The notes: generated from the letters alone by a model not told the origin. A stretch of DNA of 57,500 nt from Paramagnetospirillum caucaseum (GCF_000342045.1 NZ_AONQ01000023.1:1-57500), one strand, 5' to 3'; positions 42,836 through 51,865 are shown, numbered from the stretch's first letter. Numbers and translations are program-made.

Positions 42836-43849
42836 TCAGTTCTTGAAGCCGAACTTGGCGGCTTCCTTGTAGAAGGAGTCGATCAGGTCCTTGCCGACGC
42901 GGCCTTCCATATCCTTGTGCACGGGCAGCAGGGCCTTGCGCCAGGCGTCGATCTCGGCGGCCGAGGGGTCGTGGAAGGCGGTCTTGCCCGAGGCCTTCAT
43001 GGCCTTCACGGCGTCGTCGTTCTCGGTCTGGGCGATGGCGTTGGCGAACACGGTGGATTCGCTCATGGCGCCTTCCAGGGTGGCGCGGATGTCGGCCGGC
43101 AGGCCTTCCCAGAACTTCTTGTTCACGATCACCGCATAGCCGAGATAGCCATGGTTGGTCATGGTGGCGTGCTTCTGCACTTCGTGCATCTTCTGGGTGT
43201 ACATGTTGCTGGGCGGGTTCTCGGTGCCGTCGACCACGCCGGTCTGCAGCGCCTGGTAGACTTCCGAGAAGGCCATGACCTGGGGCAGGGCGCCCAGGGC
43301 GCGCATCTCGGCGTCCAGCACCTTGGAGGACTGGATGCGCATCTTGACGCCCTTGAGGTCGGCCGGCGACATCAGGGGCTTGTTGGCGCTCAGGATCTTG
43401 AAGCCGTTATCCCAGTAGGCCAGGCCGATGATGCCCTTGCCTTCCAGCTTCTTCAGCAGGCTGGCGCCCAGGGGGCCGCCGGTCACCGAGCGCAGCACGT
43501 CCTTGCTCGGGAAGATGTAGGGCAGGTCGAAGACCTCGAATTCCTTGACGCCCAGCGGGCCGAACTTGGCCAGGGAGGGCGCGAGCATCTGGACGGCGCC
43601 CAGCTGCAGGGCCTCCATCTCTTCCTTGTCCTTGTAGAGCTGGCTGTTGGGATAGACCTCGACCTTGACGCGGCCCTTGGTGCGCTCCTCGGCCAGCTTC
43701 TTGAAGTATTCGGCACCCTTGCCCTTGGGCGTGTCGGGGGCGACCACGTGGCTGAACTTGATGACGATCGGCTGGGCCTGCTGGGCCATGGCGGTGCCGC
43801 CCAGCATGCAGGCGGCGATGGCCCCCGCGATCAGGGTTCCCAACTTCAT
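42836..43849 (-). CDS. dctP: TRAP transporter solute-binding protein (DctP)
   Basis: A 337-residue periplasmic protein; ATG 43849 has a strong GGGAGGAA site. Signal peptide AGAIAACMLGGTAMAQ. DctP features: VIKFSHVVAPDTPKGKGAEYFKKLAEERTKGRVKVEVYPNSQL, KMRIQSSKVLDAEMRALGALPQVMAFSEVYQALQTGVVDGTENPPSN, including the Arg that binds a carboxylate. Likely ligand is succinate, malate or fumarate. First gene of the dctPQM operon, divergent from the histidine kinase at 43952. Confidence 0.95.
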   Translation of the reverse strand: MKLGTLIAGAIAACMLGGTAMAQQAQPIVIKFSHVVAPDTPKGKGAEYFKKLAEERTKGRVKVEVYPNSQLYKDKEEMEALQLGAVQMLAPSLAKFGPLGVKEFEVFDLPYIFPSKDVLRSVTGGPLGASLLKKLEGKGIIGLAYWDNGFKILSANKPLMSPADLKGVKMRIQSSKVLDAEMRALGALPQVMAFSEVYQALQTGVVDGTENPPSNMYTQKMHEVQKHATMTNHGYLGYAVIVNKKFWEGLPADIRATLEGAMSESTVFANAIAQTENDDAVKAMKASGKTAFHDPSAAEIDAWRKALLPVHKDMEGRVGKDLIDSFYKEAAKFGFKN

Positions 43850-43867
43850 GATATTTCCTCCCAAGAT

Positions 43868-43882
43868 GTCCGTGGTACGGAC
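43868..43882. promoter_or_regulatory. Dyad GTCCGTGGTACGGAC near the dctP start
   Basis: Perfect 6-bp arms around GGT, 19 bp upstream of dctP's ATG and in the divergent dctP/kinase spacer. Plausible operator for the FixJ-type regulator encoded next to the kinase; only the symmetry is seen. Confidence 0.45.
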
Positions 43883-43922
43883 TATTCGACACCACTATAG
43901 GAATCCGGCCGCAGCTCGGCCA

Positions 43923-43938
43923 TTGTGGTGATCCACAA
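43923..43938. promoter_or_regulatory. Dyad TTGTGGTGATCCACAA upstream of the histidine-kinase gene
   Basis: Perfect 6-bp arms (TTGTGG/CCACAA) around TGAT, 13 bp before ATG 43952. It overlaps the expected promoter or leader of the kinase operon and may allow autoregulation. Confidence 0.45.
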
Positions 43939-43951
43939 GCGGAAAGGACCC

Positions 43952-45922
43952 ATGAGCCCCCGGAAAGCCCTGCGAGACCGCCACGCCATCCAGGCCATGC
44001 CCGTGGTCGCCATGGGGTTGGTGGTCATGCTGCTGGGCGTGCTGCTGTGGCTGCTGCACCGCAACGAGGTGGAGGAGGAGAAGCGGGTCCTCATCCAGGA
44101 CATCCTGTGGGTGGAGCAGAACCTGCATTTCCACCTGTCCTCGGGGGTCGAGCGGCTGGAGCAGCTGGCCGACCTGGCGGGACGCGACGGCGGCCCCCAT
44201 TCCGGCGAGTTCGGCCTGCAGGGCCGCGCCCTGATCGCCACCTCGCCCGAGATCGAGCGGATCATCGTCCGCGACGCGGACGGCGCCGTCCTCCACGCGC
44301 TGCCGCCGAGCGAAGCGGGCGGGGCGGCGGGCGGCGATCCCCAATGGCCGGCCAGCCACGCGCTGGCCCGGTTGTCGGGCCGCCCGGTCTATGGGCCGCC
44401 CTTCACGGTGGAGGGCAAGGGGGCGCGCTTCGAGGTGGAGGTGCCGGTCTTCCGCGGCGGGCATTTCGCCGGGACGGTGGCGGGGGTGTTCTCGCTGGAT
44501 TCCATGCTGGCCCGCCATGTGCCGTGGTGGTTCGCCCAGGCCTACCGGCTGGAGATCATCGACGCCAACGGCGCCCTGGTGGCCGCCAAGTCGCAATTAT
44601 CGCCCTCGGAGCCCGGCGCCAGCTACAGCCTGCGCTTCGAGCCGCCCGGCCACGGCCTGGAACTGGTGGCCATCGCCTATCACAGCGACCCGCAATTGCT
44701 GCGCAACGTGCTGGCGGCGGCGATCTTCATCCTGTCGATCCTGTCGCTGTCGAGTCTGTGGGCGCTCCGGCGCCACGTCCGGCGGCGGCTGGCGGCCGAG
44801 CAGGCGCTCAGGACCGAGCATTCCTTCAGAAAGGCCATGGAGGATTCGCTGACCGTCGGCATGCGGGCCCGCGACCTGGAGGGACGCATCACCTACGTCA
44901 ACCCGGCCTTCTGCCACATGGTGGGCTGGACCGCCGAGGAACTGGTGGGCACCGTGCCGCCCATGCTCTATTGGGTGCCCGAGGACCTGGAGCACACCTA
45001 CGAGCTGCACCGGGCGGTGCTGCGCGGCGAGGCCCCGGTCGAAGGCTTCGAACTGGTGTTCCGGCGCAAGAACGGTGAGCGCTTCAACGCCCTGATCTAC
45101 GAGGCGCCGCTGATCGATTCCGAGGGGCGGCACACCGGCTGGATGGCCTCGGTCCTCGATGTCACCGAGCGCAAGCGGGCCGAGGAGCTGTCGCGCCAGC
45201 ATCAGGAAAAGCTGCAGCACACGGCGCGCCTGATCACCATGGGCGAGATGGCCTCGACCCTGGCCCACGAACTGAACCAGCCGCTGTCGGCCATCGCCTC
45301 CTATGCCGCCGGCTGCCTCAACCGCCTGTCGGCCGGCGACGCCAGGGCCGAGGAACTGGTGCCGCCGCTCACCAAACTGGGGGCGCAGGCCCAGCGGGCC
45401 GGCCAGATCATCCGCCGCATCCACGACTTCGTGCGCAAGAGCGAGCCGATGGTGGTGCCCTGCTTCCTCGACGAGATCATCGAAGGGGCGGTGGGCTTCC
45501 TCGAGCCCGACGCCCGCAAGCGCGGCATCCGCATCGACCTCGACCTGGCCCTGGAGCCGAAGACGGCGCGTCCCCGGGTGGAGGCCGACCACATCCTGAT
45601 CGAGCAGGTGATCCTCAACCTGGTGCGCAACGCCATGGAAGCCATGGGGCAGACCCCCCGGGCCCAGCGCATCCTGTCCATCTCGCTGCAAAGCCGGGAC
45701 GGCCAGGCCCGGCTCCGCGTCGCCGACCGCGGCTCGGGCATTGCCCCCGAGGTGGCGTCCAACCTGTTCAGCCCGTTCTTCACCACCAAGGAGGCGGGCA
45801 TGGGAATGGGCTTGAACATCTGCCGCTCCATCGTTGAAGCTCATCGCGGCCATCTGTGGTTCGAACCGAACCCCGAGGGCGGCAGCATCTTTCTCTTCAC
45901 CTTGCCGGAGATGGCCGGATGA
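43952..45922 (+). CDS. Sensor histidine kinase, membrane-bound, PAS-containing (DctB/FixL-like)
   Basis: 656 residues from ATG 43952 (GGAAAGGA upstream). Helices at about 16-36 and 240-262 enclose a periplasmic sensor region. A cytoplasmic PAS domain follows (about 285-400, ITYVNPAFCHMVGWTAEELVG, ending VLDVTERKRAEE). HisKA has the phospho-His in STLAHELNQPLSAIASYAAG, and the ATPase domain shows NLVRNAMEAMG, DRGSGIAP and FFTTKEAGMGMGLNICRSIV. It probably senses dicarboxylates and phosphorylates the overlapping response regulator. Divergent from dctPQM, which it likely controls. Confidence 0.9.
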   Translation: MSPRKALRDRHAIQAMPVVAMGLVVMLLGVLLWLLHRNEVEEEKRVLIQDILWVEQNLHFHLSSGVERLEQLADLAGRDGGPHSGEFGLQGRALIATSPEIERIIVRDADGAVLHALPPSEAGGAAGGDPQWPASHALARLSGRPVYGPPFTVEGKGARFEVEVPVFRGGHFAGTVAGVFSLDSMLARHVPWWFAQAYRLEIIDANGALVAAKSQLSPSEPGASYSLRFEPPGHGLELVAIAYHSDPQLLRNVLAAAIFILSILSLSSLWALRRHVRRRLAAEQALRTEHSFRKAMEDSLTVGMRARDLEGRITYVNPAFCHMVGWTAEELVGTVPPMLYWVPEDLEHTYELHRAVLRGEAPVEGFELVFRRKNGERFNALIYEAPLIDSEGRHTGWMASVLDVTERKRAEELSRQHQEKLQHTARLITMGEMASTLAHELNQPLSAIASYAAGCLNRLSAGDARAEELVPPLTKLGAQAQRAGQIIRRIHDFVRKSEPMVVPCFLDEIIEGAVGFLEPDARKRGIRIDLDLALEPKTARPRVEADHILIEQVILNLVRNAMEAMGQTPRAQRILSISLQSRDGQARLRVADRGSGIAPEVASNLFSPFFTTKEAGMGMGLNICRSIVEAHRGHLWFEPNPEGGSIFLFTLPEMAG

Positions 45923-46521
45923 CCAAGGGCGTGGTCTATATCGTCGATGACGACGAAGCGATTCGGGATGCGTTGGGATGGCTGTTCCAGTCCCGCGGCG
46001 TCGCCGCCGAGTGTTTCGTCTCGGCCGAGGATTTCCTGGCGGCCTGGAGCCTCCGCAGTAGCGGCTGTCTGGTGCTGGACATCCGCATGGGCGGCATGAC
46101 CGGGCTGGAACTGTTCGACCGCCTGTGCGAGATGGGCGCCAAGCTGCCGGTGATCTTCCTCACCGGTCACGGCGACGTGCCCATGGCGGTGTCCGCGCTG
46201 AAGAAAGGTGCCCGCGATTTCGTCGAAAAGCCGTTCAACGACAACGAACTGGTGGACAAGGTGATCGAGGCCCTGGCCTGGGAGGCCGAGCGGCAGGCCA
46301 GCGACGCCGACGCCGCCTCGCTGGCCCAGCGCCTGGAAAACCTGACGCTGCGCGAACGGCAGGTGATGGAAAAGGTGCTGGCCGGCAAGCTCAACAAGGT
46401 CATCGCCGACGATCTGGGAATCACCATGCGCACCGTCGAGGTCCACCGTGCCCATCTTTTCGAGAAGATGGGAGTGAAGACGGCGGTTGAACTGGCCCAG
46501 ATTCTTTCCGCACGCCGCTGA
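45919..46521 (+). CDS. FixJ-family response regulator (receiver plus LuxR HTH)
   Basis: A 200-residue regulator whose ATG overlaps the kinase stop (ATGA). Receiver domain: acidic pocket VDDDEA, phospho-acceptor Asp54 in LVLDIRMGG, Thr in FLTGHGD and Lys in VEKPF. The LuxR/FixJ helix-turn-helix (LTLRERQVMEKVLAGKLNKVIADDLGITMRTVEVHRAHLFEKMG) binds DNA. It should be the cognate partner of the 43952 kinase and control dctPQM from the dyads in the divergent spacer. Confidence 0.93.
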   Translation: MTKGVVYIVDDDEAIRDALGWLFQSRGVAAECFVSAEDFLAAWSLRSSGCLVLDIRMGGMTGLELFDRLCEMGAKLPVIFLTGHGDVPMAVSALKKGARDFVEKPFNDNELVDKVIEALAWEAERQASDADAASLAQRLENLTLRERQVMEKVLAGKLNKVIADDLGITMRTVEVHRAHLFEKMGVKTAVELAQILSARR

Positions 46522-46623
46522 AGCCTCTCCGGGTTTACAAGACGCCTGTCGTGGTTCATCTTCTCAGCAGGCGAAATCACGCCTTATCATTGGTGGAACT
46601 TCTTCCATGAGGAATGGTCGGTC

Positions 46624-47274
46624 ATGACTGCGGCCCCCGAGATTCATGTGGTGGATGACGATCCCGCGGTGCGCGATTCCCTGCGCATGCTGCTCGAGGC
46701 CTCCGGGCATGTGGTTCGCGCCTATCCCGATGCCGAAAGCTTCATCGCCGAGGGTATGAAGGGCACCGGCCCCGGCTGTGTGGTCACCGATGTCCGTATG
46801 CCGGGCCTGAGCGGGCTGGACCTGCTGCGCATCCTGCAGGACCGCAATATCGATCTGCCGATGATCGTCATCACCGGCCATGCCGATGTCAGCATGGCGG
46901 TCCAGGCCCTCAAGGAGGGCGCCACCGATTTCATCGAGAAGCCTTTCGACGAAGCGGTCTTCCTGGCCGCGGTGACCAAGGCGCTGGCCCGCAGCGAACG
47001 CGACTGGGTCGAGCGCCGGCGTCTGGATGGCATCGAGGAGCGCGCCAATTCCCTGACGCCCCGCGAGTACGAGGTGATGGTGCTGGTCGCCCAGGGCCTG
47101 TCCAACAAGGCCGCCGCCGTCGAGTTGGGCATCAGCGTGCGCACCGTCGAGATCCATCGGGCCCGCGTCATGGAGAAGATGGCCGCCGACAGTCTGTCGG
47201 CCCTGGTCCGGATGGTGCTGGAGCTGGAGGAATCGGGGCGGCTGATCCACGACGACGAGGCGGCGGGGGACTGA
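46624..47274 (+). CDS. FixJ-family response regulator, second copy
   Basis: 216 residues, same design as the preceding regulator: VDDDPAVRDSL, phospho-acceptor Asp56 in VVTDVRMPG, VITGHAD, IEKPFDE, and a LuxR-type HTH (LTPREYEVMVLVAQGLSNKAAAVELGISVRTVEIHRARVMEKM). ATG 46624 lies 103 bp after the previous gene, and no second kinase is adjacent. The two regulators may both take phosphate from the 43952 kinase or this one may have a distant partner. A terminator follows. Confidence 0.92.
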   Translation: MTAAPEIHVVDDDPAVRDSLRMLLEASGHVVRAYPDAESFIAEGMKGTGPGCVVTDVRMPGLSGLDLLRILQDRNIDLPMIVITGHADVSMAVQALKEGATDFIEKPFDEAVFLAAVTKALARSERDWVERRRLDGIEERANSLTPREYEVMVLVAQGLSNKAAAVELGISVRTVEIHRARVMEKMAADSLSALVRMVLELEESGRLIHDDEAAGD

Positions 47275-47306
47275 GCCGCGTTCTTTGCGTCAATACTCAA
47301 ATGAAA

Positions 47307-47339
47307 GGGGCGCCGGTTGTGACCGGCGCCCCTTCGTTT
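47307..47339 (+). terminator. Rho-independent terminator after the second regulator
   Basis: GGGGCGCCGGT-TGTG-ACCGGCGCCCC (47307-47332), a perfect 11-bp stem, followed by TTCGTTT. Located 32 nt after the regulator stop codon. Ends the kinase-regulator transcript. Confidence 0.85.
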
Positions 47340-47768
47340 GACCAGAAAGCGGAAGCGTTACACTGTGCGGTTACGCTTCCCTGCCGAGGAGGGTGGGGAT
47401 GGGCGGGAAGGCCCCCCAAGGCAGTATCTCCGGTTCTGGCCTTCGGAGGCTTTCGCCCCTGTCCAGCTCACAGTCATGACTCTACCAAAGTACTCGCAAG
47501 TTGAAAACAGGAAAATCACCCCTTCAATTTGCAACAATAGTTAAGATAACTATATCTATATTTAAAAGCGCATTTGGATAAAATTTTATTCAAAGGCATG
47601 GGGCCGTTGGAAACCATGTCGTTGCGATGCCGCGATCCTTGCCCGGCAGGGTGGGGCGGTGGGGATCGAGGTGGGGGACGGGGATAAGGCTATAGGTATT
47701 ATATCCTGCATTGCCTCGGCGGACGCGGCGAGGCACCATGGGGCGATCGGTTGGCATGGGGGGATGGC
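47340..47768. other. Long intergenic region with an AT-rich patch
   Basis: No convincing gene is seen; short open frames here lack ribosome sites and family resemblance. 47340-47480 is ordinary GC-rich DNA. 47490-47600 is unusually AT-rich (runs such as AAGATAACTATATCTATATTTAAAAG and AAAATTTTATTC), standing out in the window and probably foreign or a promoter/nucleoid-protein-bound stretch. The promoter of the DUF192 gene should lie at its right end. Confidence 0.6.
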
Positions 47769-48233
47769 ATGTTTCGAGCCTTTGCGGCAATAATCGTTGT
47801 CCTGCTGGGTGTCTCGGCGGCGGCGGCGGCGGAGTCCGTGACCTTCGGCGCGTCGCGGGTCGAGGTGGTCGCCGAGGACGGCAAGCGCTATGCCTTCGCC
47901 GTCGAGATGGCGGTAACGCCCGAGCAATTGTCCCAGGGCCTGATGTTCCGTCGCGACCTGCCGGCCGGCACGGGGATGCTGTTCGATTTCGGCTCGGTCC
48001 GCCAGGTGTCCATGTGGATGAAGAACACCCTGATTCCCCTGGACATGCTGTTCATGGACCGGAGCGGACGGGTGATCCATGCGGAGCAGTACGCGGTGCC
48101 GGGCAGCCTTGAACCGCGCGGTCCGGCCGGGCTGGTGCTGGGCGTGCTGGAAGTTCCCGCCGGCACCATTCGGCGGCTGGGCCTGAAGCCCGGCGACCGG
48201 GTTGTCCATCCCATGTTCGAGCGGGGGCGTTGA
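47769..48233 (+). CDS. DUF192-family exported protein
   Basis: 154 residues; ATG 47769 gives a signal peptide (RAFAAIIVVLLGVSAAAAAES). The DUF192 core is clear: AVEMAVTPEQLSQGLMFRRDLPAGTGMLFDF, VSMWMKNTLIPLDMLFMDRSGRVIH, and the C-terminal GVLEVPAGTIRRLGLKPGDRVVH. The fold is conserved in bacteria and archaea and its function is not established. Located just before the tRNA-Pro gene on the same strand. Confidence 0.9.
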   Translation: MFRAFAAIIVVLLGVSAAAAAESVTFGASRVEVVAEDGKRYAFAVEMAVTPEQLSQGLMFRRDLPAGTGMLFDFGSVRQVSMWMKNTLIPLDMLFMDRSGRVIHAEQYAVPGSLEPRGPAGLVLGVLEVPAGTIRRLGLKPGDRVVHPMFERGR

Positions 48234-48276
48234 GCCGCCTTGCGCTCGGCAGGCAAACCCCTTATTTTCCGCCCGT

Positions 48277-48353
48277 CGGGGCGTAGCTCAGCCTGGTAGA
48301 GCGCGTGCTTTGGGAGCATGAGGCCGGAGGTTCGAATCCTCTCGCCCCGACCA
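48277..48353 (+). tRNA. tRNA-Pro (anticodon TGG)
   Basis: A 77-nt cloverleaf: acceptor CGGGGCG with CGCCCCG, D-arm GCTC/GAGC, anticodon arm CGTGC-TTTGGGA-GCATG with TGG at positions 34-36, variable AGGCC, T-arm GGAGG-TTCGAAT-CCTCT, and encoded CCA end. It reads CCN/CCA proline codons. Confidence 0.97.
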
Positions 48354-48423
48354 TTTCGAACATGATCCGTGTTTTATGCGCCATGCCCTGACTCGGCGCC
48401 GAGTTTATGGGGGGCGGTTCAGG

Positions 48424-50748
48424 CTATTTCGTGCTGGCCGTGGAAATCGTGAAGTCGAGGCCGCTGGAAAATATCATGGGCCAGTGGCGGTATTCCGCGT
48501 ATTTCGTGCTCAGCTTCGGCACTTCCGTTTCAACGAATTGAGCCAGTTCATAGATGGTGACCTTGCCGTCCAGGGGATTCCTGTCGGCCTTTCCCGACAG
48601 GGCGTTGATCAGGCTGTAGCTGAACACGCCATGGCCGAGTTGAGGCAGTTCCACGGCGAGCTGGTCCTTGGCGGTGGCTGAGATGATGTGAAGCCCCACC
48701 GCCGCCCCCAGGCGATGGAGCGCCCGGCGGGAGACCTGTTCCTGCACGGCGGCGACGGCGGCGCCCGATTTGCAGGCATCGATCAGCAAGGTGACGCGCT
48801 GGGCCGGAATCCGCAGCAGGGCGTCGCGGATACGCTCGAACGACAGGGCGCTTTCGGCGAGGCGGGTCCGGCTTGGCGGGTAGGGGAAGTCCGCCGGAAG
48901 GAGGAAGTAGCTGTCGCCATCGCTGGTGCCGTGGCTGGCGAAGTAAATCACCACCACGTCTTCCGGATCGGACGCCGCCAGGGAGGCCAGCGCCGTTTCG
49001 ATGCCGGCGGCATTGGCCTGGCTGTCGAACAGGGCGAGCAGTCTGATATTGTCGAACAACCCCACCGTCGAACTCTGCAGGGTCTTCAGGATGCCTTCCG
49101 CATCCGGGCGGGCGTAATCCAGATTGTATTCGGCCGCCCCGTAGCGGTTGATGCCGACCGCCAGCACATGCAGCGTCGGCTTGCGGAACGGCAGGTTCAC
49201 CTCGATCTGGTCGCGGACGGCGGCGCCCAGGACCCGTTCGGAACTGGTCGCCGCGACGACGATGCCGTTCCGCCCGGCGACGGCCGGGATACGGACGTCG
49301 TAGCGGCGGCTGGTCGGCGTGGCGGCGGCGGCGACCATGCTTGCCGGAACCACGGCCTTGCCGTTGTGGTAGACGCGGACGGCATCGATGCCGCCGCCCT
49401 GATCCTCGATGGCCACGGCGAAGGTCAGCGATCCGTCGGGCTGCACATTCAGGCCCTCGATGGCGCTGGAGGGCGGCGGCAGGATGCCTTGGGCAAAGTT
49501 CTCGATGCCGGCGGTCAGCAGATCGATGTTTCCCAGCCGCTTCTTGCTGAGAAGCCCCGGTTCGAACTGGCTTTCGGAAAAGCTGCTGAGCGGCAGGGAC
49601 AGGGTGTCCGAAAGCCATTTCACCGCCTGCAACGCCTGTTGCGAGCCATCGAAGCGGCCATCCCGGTCAAGGACGGCCCAGCTTTCGCCGGTCGACACCA
49701 GGGTGACGACGGTCTCGCCCGAGCCGATATCGATGACGCGGGTGAGGCCGTCTTCGGCCGAGGCGAAAACCCGGCGGGATTCCACGTCGTAGCGGACGGC
49801 GGTCGCCTTGTGCCCCGGGATCTGGCGACGGAGGGCGCCCTTGCCGTCAAGCGGCACCAGGACGACGGCGCCATCGACGATCATCGCCACCGCCGAGGCG
49901 TCCTTGGACAGGTCGAAATCGGAGGTCATGGCCCCATCGACCGCGTGGCGGAAGGCCGGCGTTTCCCCCGGCCCGCGCCACAGGGAGAGGCCGCGCGGGT
50001 CCATGGTGAGGACCTCGGTCTCGTCGGCGGCGAACCGCACCGCCGTCACCGCCCCCTCGGCATTGCGCCACTGCCGGACCGCGGTGCCGGAATTGGCTTC
50101 CCAGACCCGGATGTCGCCCTGGCGGTCCGCCGATACCAGGAACTGCCCGGATGGGCCGAAGGCCATGGCCGCCGGGGGAGCGGCATGGCCCTTCAGCACC
50201 GCCACCGGTTCGGCCCGGCCGCGCCGCAACAAGACGATGCGGCCATCCTCGGCCGAATAGGCCAGCAGGGTTCCGTCGGGGGACAGCGCCACCCCGGTGG
50301 CTCCGGCCGCCGAGGTGACCCGCTGGCGCAGATCCTGGGTGGCGAGATCCCAGACCGTGACCTCGCCGCTTTCGGTCAGCACGACCAGGGCGGAGCCGTC
50401 ATGGGCGAACATCATCCGGCGCGGCGGGGACGACAGCGGAGGGAAGGGGGGCAACTGACGGCCGGCTTCCAGGTCCCAGACGCGGGGGCGCCTGTCGTCG
50501 CTGATCTGCGCCAGATAGCGGCCATCGGGCGAGCGGTCGAGCAGGAGGATCGCGCCCAGCCGGTCATCGATCTGGAGGGCCAGCTGGAGGCGGGCGATGC
50601 CGGTTCGGATGTTACGGTCGGTGGACCGCCGCCAGACCTGCGCGTCGGCGTTCGCCGACGCGCCGATGGCGAGAACCATCGCCACAAGGCCCAGGGCCGC
50701 ACGAAGGCGGGTGCTCCAGGATCCTCCGGACTGGGGATTGGAGCTCAT
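48424..50748 (-). CDS. Exported WD40-repeat/caspase-like (peptidase C14) protein
   Basis: 774 residues with a signal peptide (LRAALGLVAMVLAIGASANADA). Residues 55-370 form WD40-like blades (SPDGRYLAQISDDRRPRVWDLEAG, LSPDGTLLAYSAEDGRIVLLRRG and others). After a linker, a caspase p20-like domain begins near residue 545 (LHVLAVGINRYG) with the catalytic His606 in YFASHGTSDGDSYFLL and Cys659 in TLLIDACKSGAA, spaced as in metacaspases. WD40-caspase proteins are known in complex bacteria but are usually cytoplasmic; here export is predicted. Start ATG 50748, 12 bp after a beta-barrel gene, so the two are co-transcribed. Confidence 0.88.
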   Translation of the reverse strand: MSSNPQSGGSWSTRLRAALGLVAMVLAIGASANADAQVWRRSTDRNIRTGIARLQLALQIDDRLGAILLLDRSPDGRYLAQISDDRRPRVWDLEAGRQLPPFPPLSSPPRRMMFAHDGSALVVLTESGEVTVWDLATQDLRQRVTSAAGATGVALSPDGTLLAYSAEDGRIVLLRRGRAEPVAVLKGHAAPPAAMAFGPSGQFLVSADRQGDIRVWEANSGTAVRQWRNAEGAVTAVRFAADETEVLTMDPRGLSLWRGPGETPAFRHAVDGAMTSDFDLSKDASAVAMIVDGAVVLVPLDGKGALRRQIPGHKATAVRYDVESRRVFASAEDGLTRVIDIGSGETVVTLVSTGESWAVLDRDGRFDGSQQALQAVKWLSDTLSLPLSSFSESQFEPGLLSKKRLGNIDLLTAGIENFAQGILPPPSSAIEGLNVQPDGSLTFAVAIEDQGGGIDAVRVYHNGKAVVPASMVAAAATPTSRRYDVRIPAVAGRNGIVVAATSSERVLGAAVRDQIEVNLPFRKPTLHVLAVGINRYGAAEYNLDYARPDAEGILKTLQSSTVGLFDNIRLLALFDSQANAAGIETALASLAASDPEDVVVIYFASHGTSDGDSYFLLPADFPYPPSRTRLAESALSFERIRDALLRIPAQRVTLLIDACKSGAAVAAVQEQVSRRALHRLGAAVGLHIISATAKDQLAVELPQLGHGVFSYSLINALSGKADRNPLDGKVTIYELAQFVETEVPKLSTKYAEYRHWPMIFSSGLDFTISTASTK

Positions 50749-50760
50749 CGCCGGTCACCG

Positions 50761-51717
50761 TCAGAAGCGGGCTTTGAGGCTGAGCATCACGTCGACGGAA
50801 CGGTTGTTCGCGTTGTCCAGCAAGGTATTGCCGGCCAAGGACACGACGACGGGGTCGAGGTCGACGTCGAGACCCGCTCCCACAAGCCATCCGGTTCCGT
50901 CCGTCCGCTTGTCCGTGATGCCGTCGCGAACCGGATTGAGCACCCATTCGTATCCGGCCATGACCAGCGGATGGAACCTGCCGATGGTGTAGCCCACGTC
51001 CCCGGTCAGGGACAGCTTGTGCTGGATGGTGCCGCGTTCCGCCGTCCGCGCGCCGGTGCTGTCGGCGTAAGCCTCGGTCGTGATCTGGATCATGTGGTAG
51101 TCGGCCTTGAGGCCGAAATCGTAGTCGCCGTAGAGGTGGGTGTAGGTGGCACCCATGTTGCCGGCCCAGCCGGTCAGGTCCTTCTTGGAGCTGACGCCGT
51201 TGTTCTGCCGTTCGTCCTGGTCCAGCCACATGCGCTGCACCATCAGGTCCAGCAGCAGGGACGGGGTGGGGAGGTATCCGCCGTAAAGCGCCACGACCTT
51301 GGCCATGGTGTCGTTGTCGGTGATGCTGGTGTTGGCCTTCTGGCGGACCTTGGTATCGACCCAGCCGTGGGCCAGGCCGCCGCCGATGATGTAGCGCTCA
51401 TCAATCATGGCGCCGCCGCCGAGGATGGCCAGACTCATGTTCTGATCCATTCGTTCGGCGCGGTCGGAGAACCTGTTCTTGGAGTAGCTGCCCGAAAGCC
51501 AGGCTTCGTACTGGATCGGAGCGGCGCCGGGGGCGCCGGCCTTGGTGATGGTCTTTTCCGACGCGGAGCGGGCGCTGCTGCCCATGGCGTCACCGAAGCC
51601 TTCGGCCGTGCCGCGGTTGGCGACATCACTGCTCGCGGCCAGGGCCTCGCCAGCGGCAAGGCCGGCGCAAGCGATGAAAAGTCCCGCGAAACGCGACGTC
51701 CACGACCAAGCAGCCAT
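50761..51717 (-). CDS. Outer-membrane beta-barrel protein (autotransporter beta-domain-like)
   Basis: 318 residues; ATG 51717 is preferred to a TTG 18 bp upstream. Signal peptide (FAGLFIACAGLAAGEALA) followed by about 60 residues, then alternating amphipathic strands (YEAWLSGSYSKNRF, YIIGGGLAHGWVDTKV, AGYEWVLNPVRDG) ending in the aromatic SLKARF, the BAM-recognised C-terminal Phe. It looks like an autotransporter-type barrel with almost no passenger. The barrel gene precedes the exported WD40-caspase gene, suggesting that the two form a cell-envelope pair. Confidence 0.82.
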   Translation of the reverse strand: MAAWSWTSRFAGLFIACAGLAAGEALAASSDVANRGTAEGFGDAMGSSARSASEKTITKAGAPGAAPIQYEAWLSGSYSKNRFSDRAERMDQNMSLAILGGGAMIDERYIIGGGLAHGWVDTKVRQKANTSITDNDTMAKVVALYGGYLPTPSLLLDLMVQRMWLDQDERQNNGVSSKKDLTGWAGNMGATYTHLYGDYDFGLKADYHMIQITTEAYADSTGARTAERGTIQHKLSLTGDVGYTIGRFHPLVMAGYEWVLNPVRDGITDKRTDGTGWLVGAGLDVDLDPVVVSLAGNTLLDNANNRSVDVMLSLKARF

Positions 51718-51865
51718 TTCGGCTTCCCCCTGCAATGAGTAAATTAATTTTGCACTTTATGTCGATCCTATGGCGCGAATCAATGTCGGATCGCGGGTAA
51801 TTTAGATCGGAAGAAATACATGCCCAGGAACGATCGCCATAGAAACGGCCGAAATTCCGCCGGTT

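Noticed and set aside
47340-47544. Short open frames in the intergenic region
   Set aside because: No ribosome site, no family similarity, and one crosses the AT-rich patch.
48688-51738. 1016-codon open frame on the plus strand
   Set aside because: Lies opposite the WD40-caspase and barrel genes, both of which have coherent domains and starts. Composition is that of an antisense frame.
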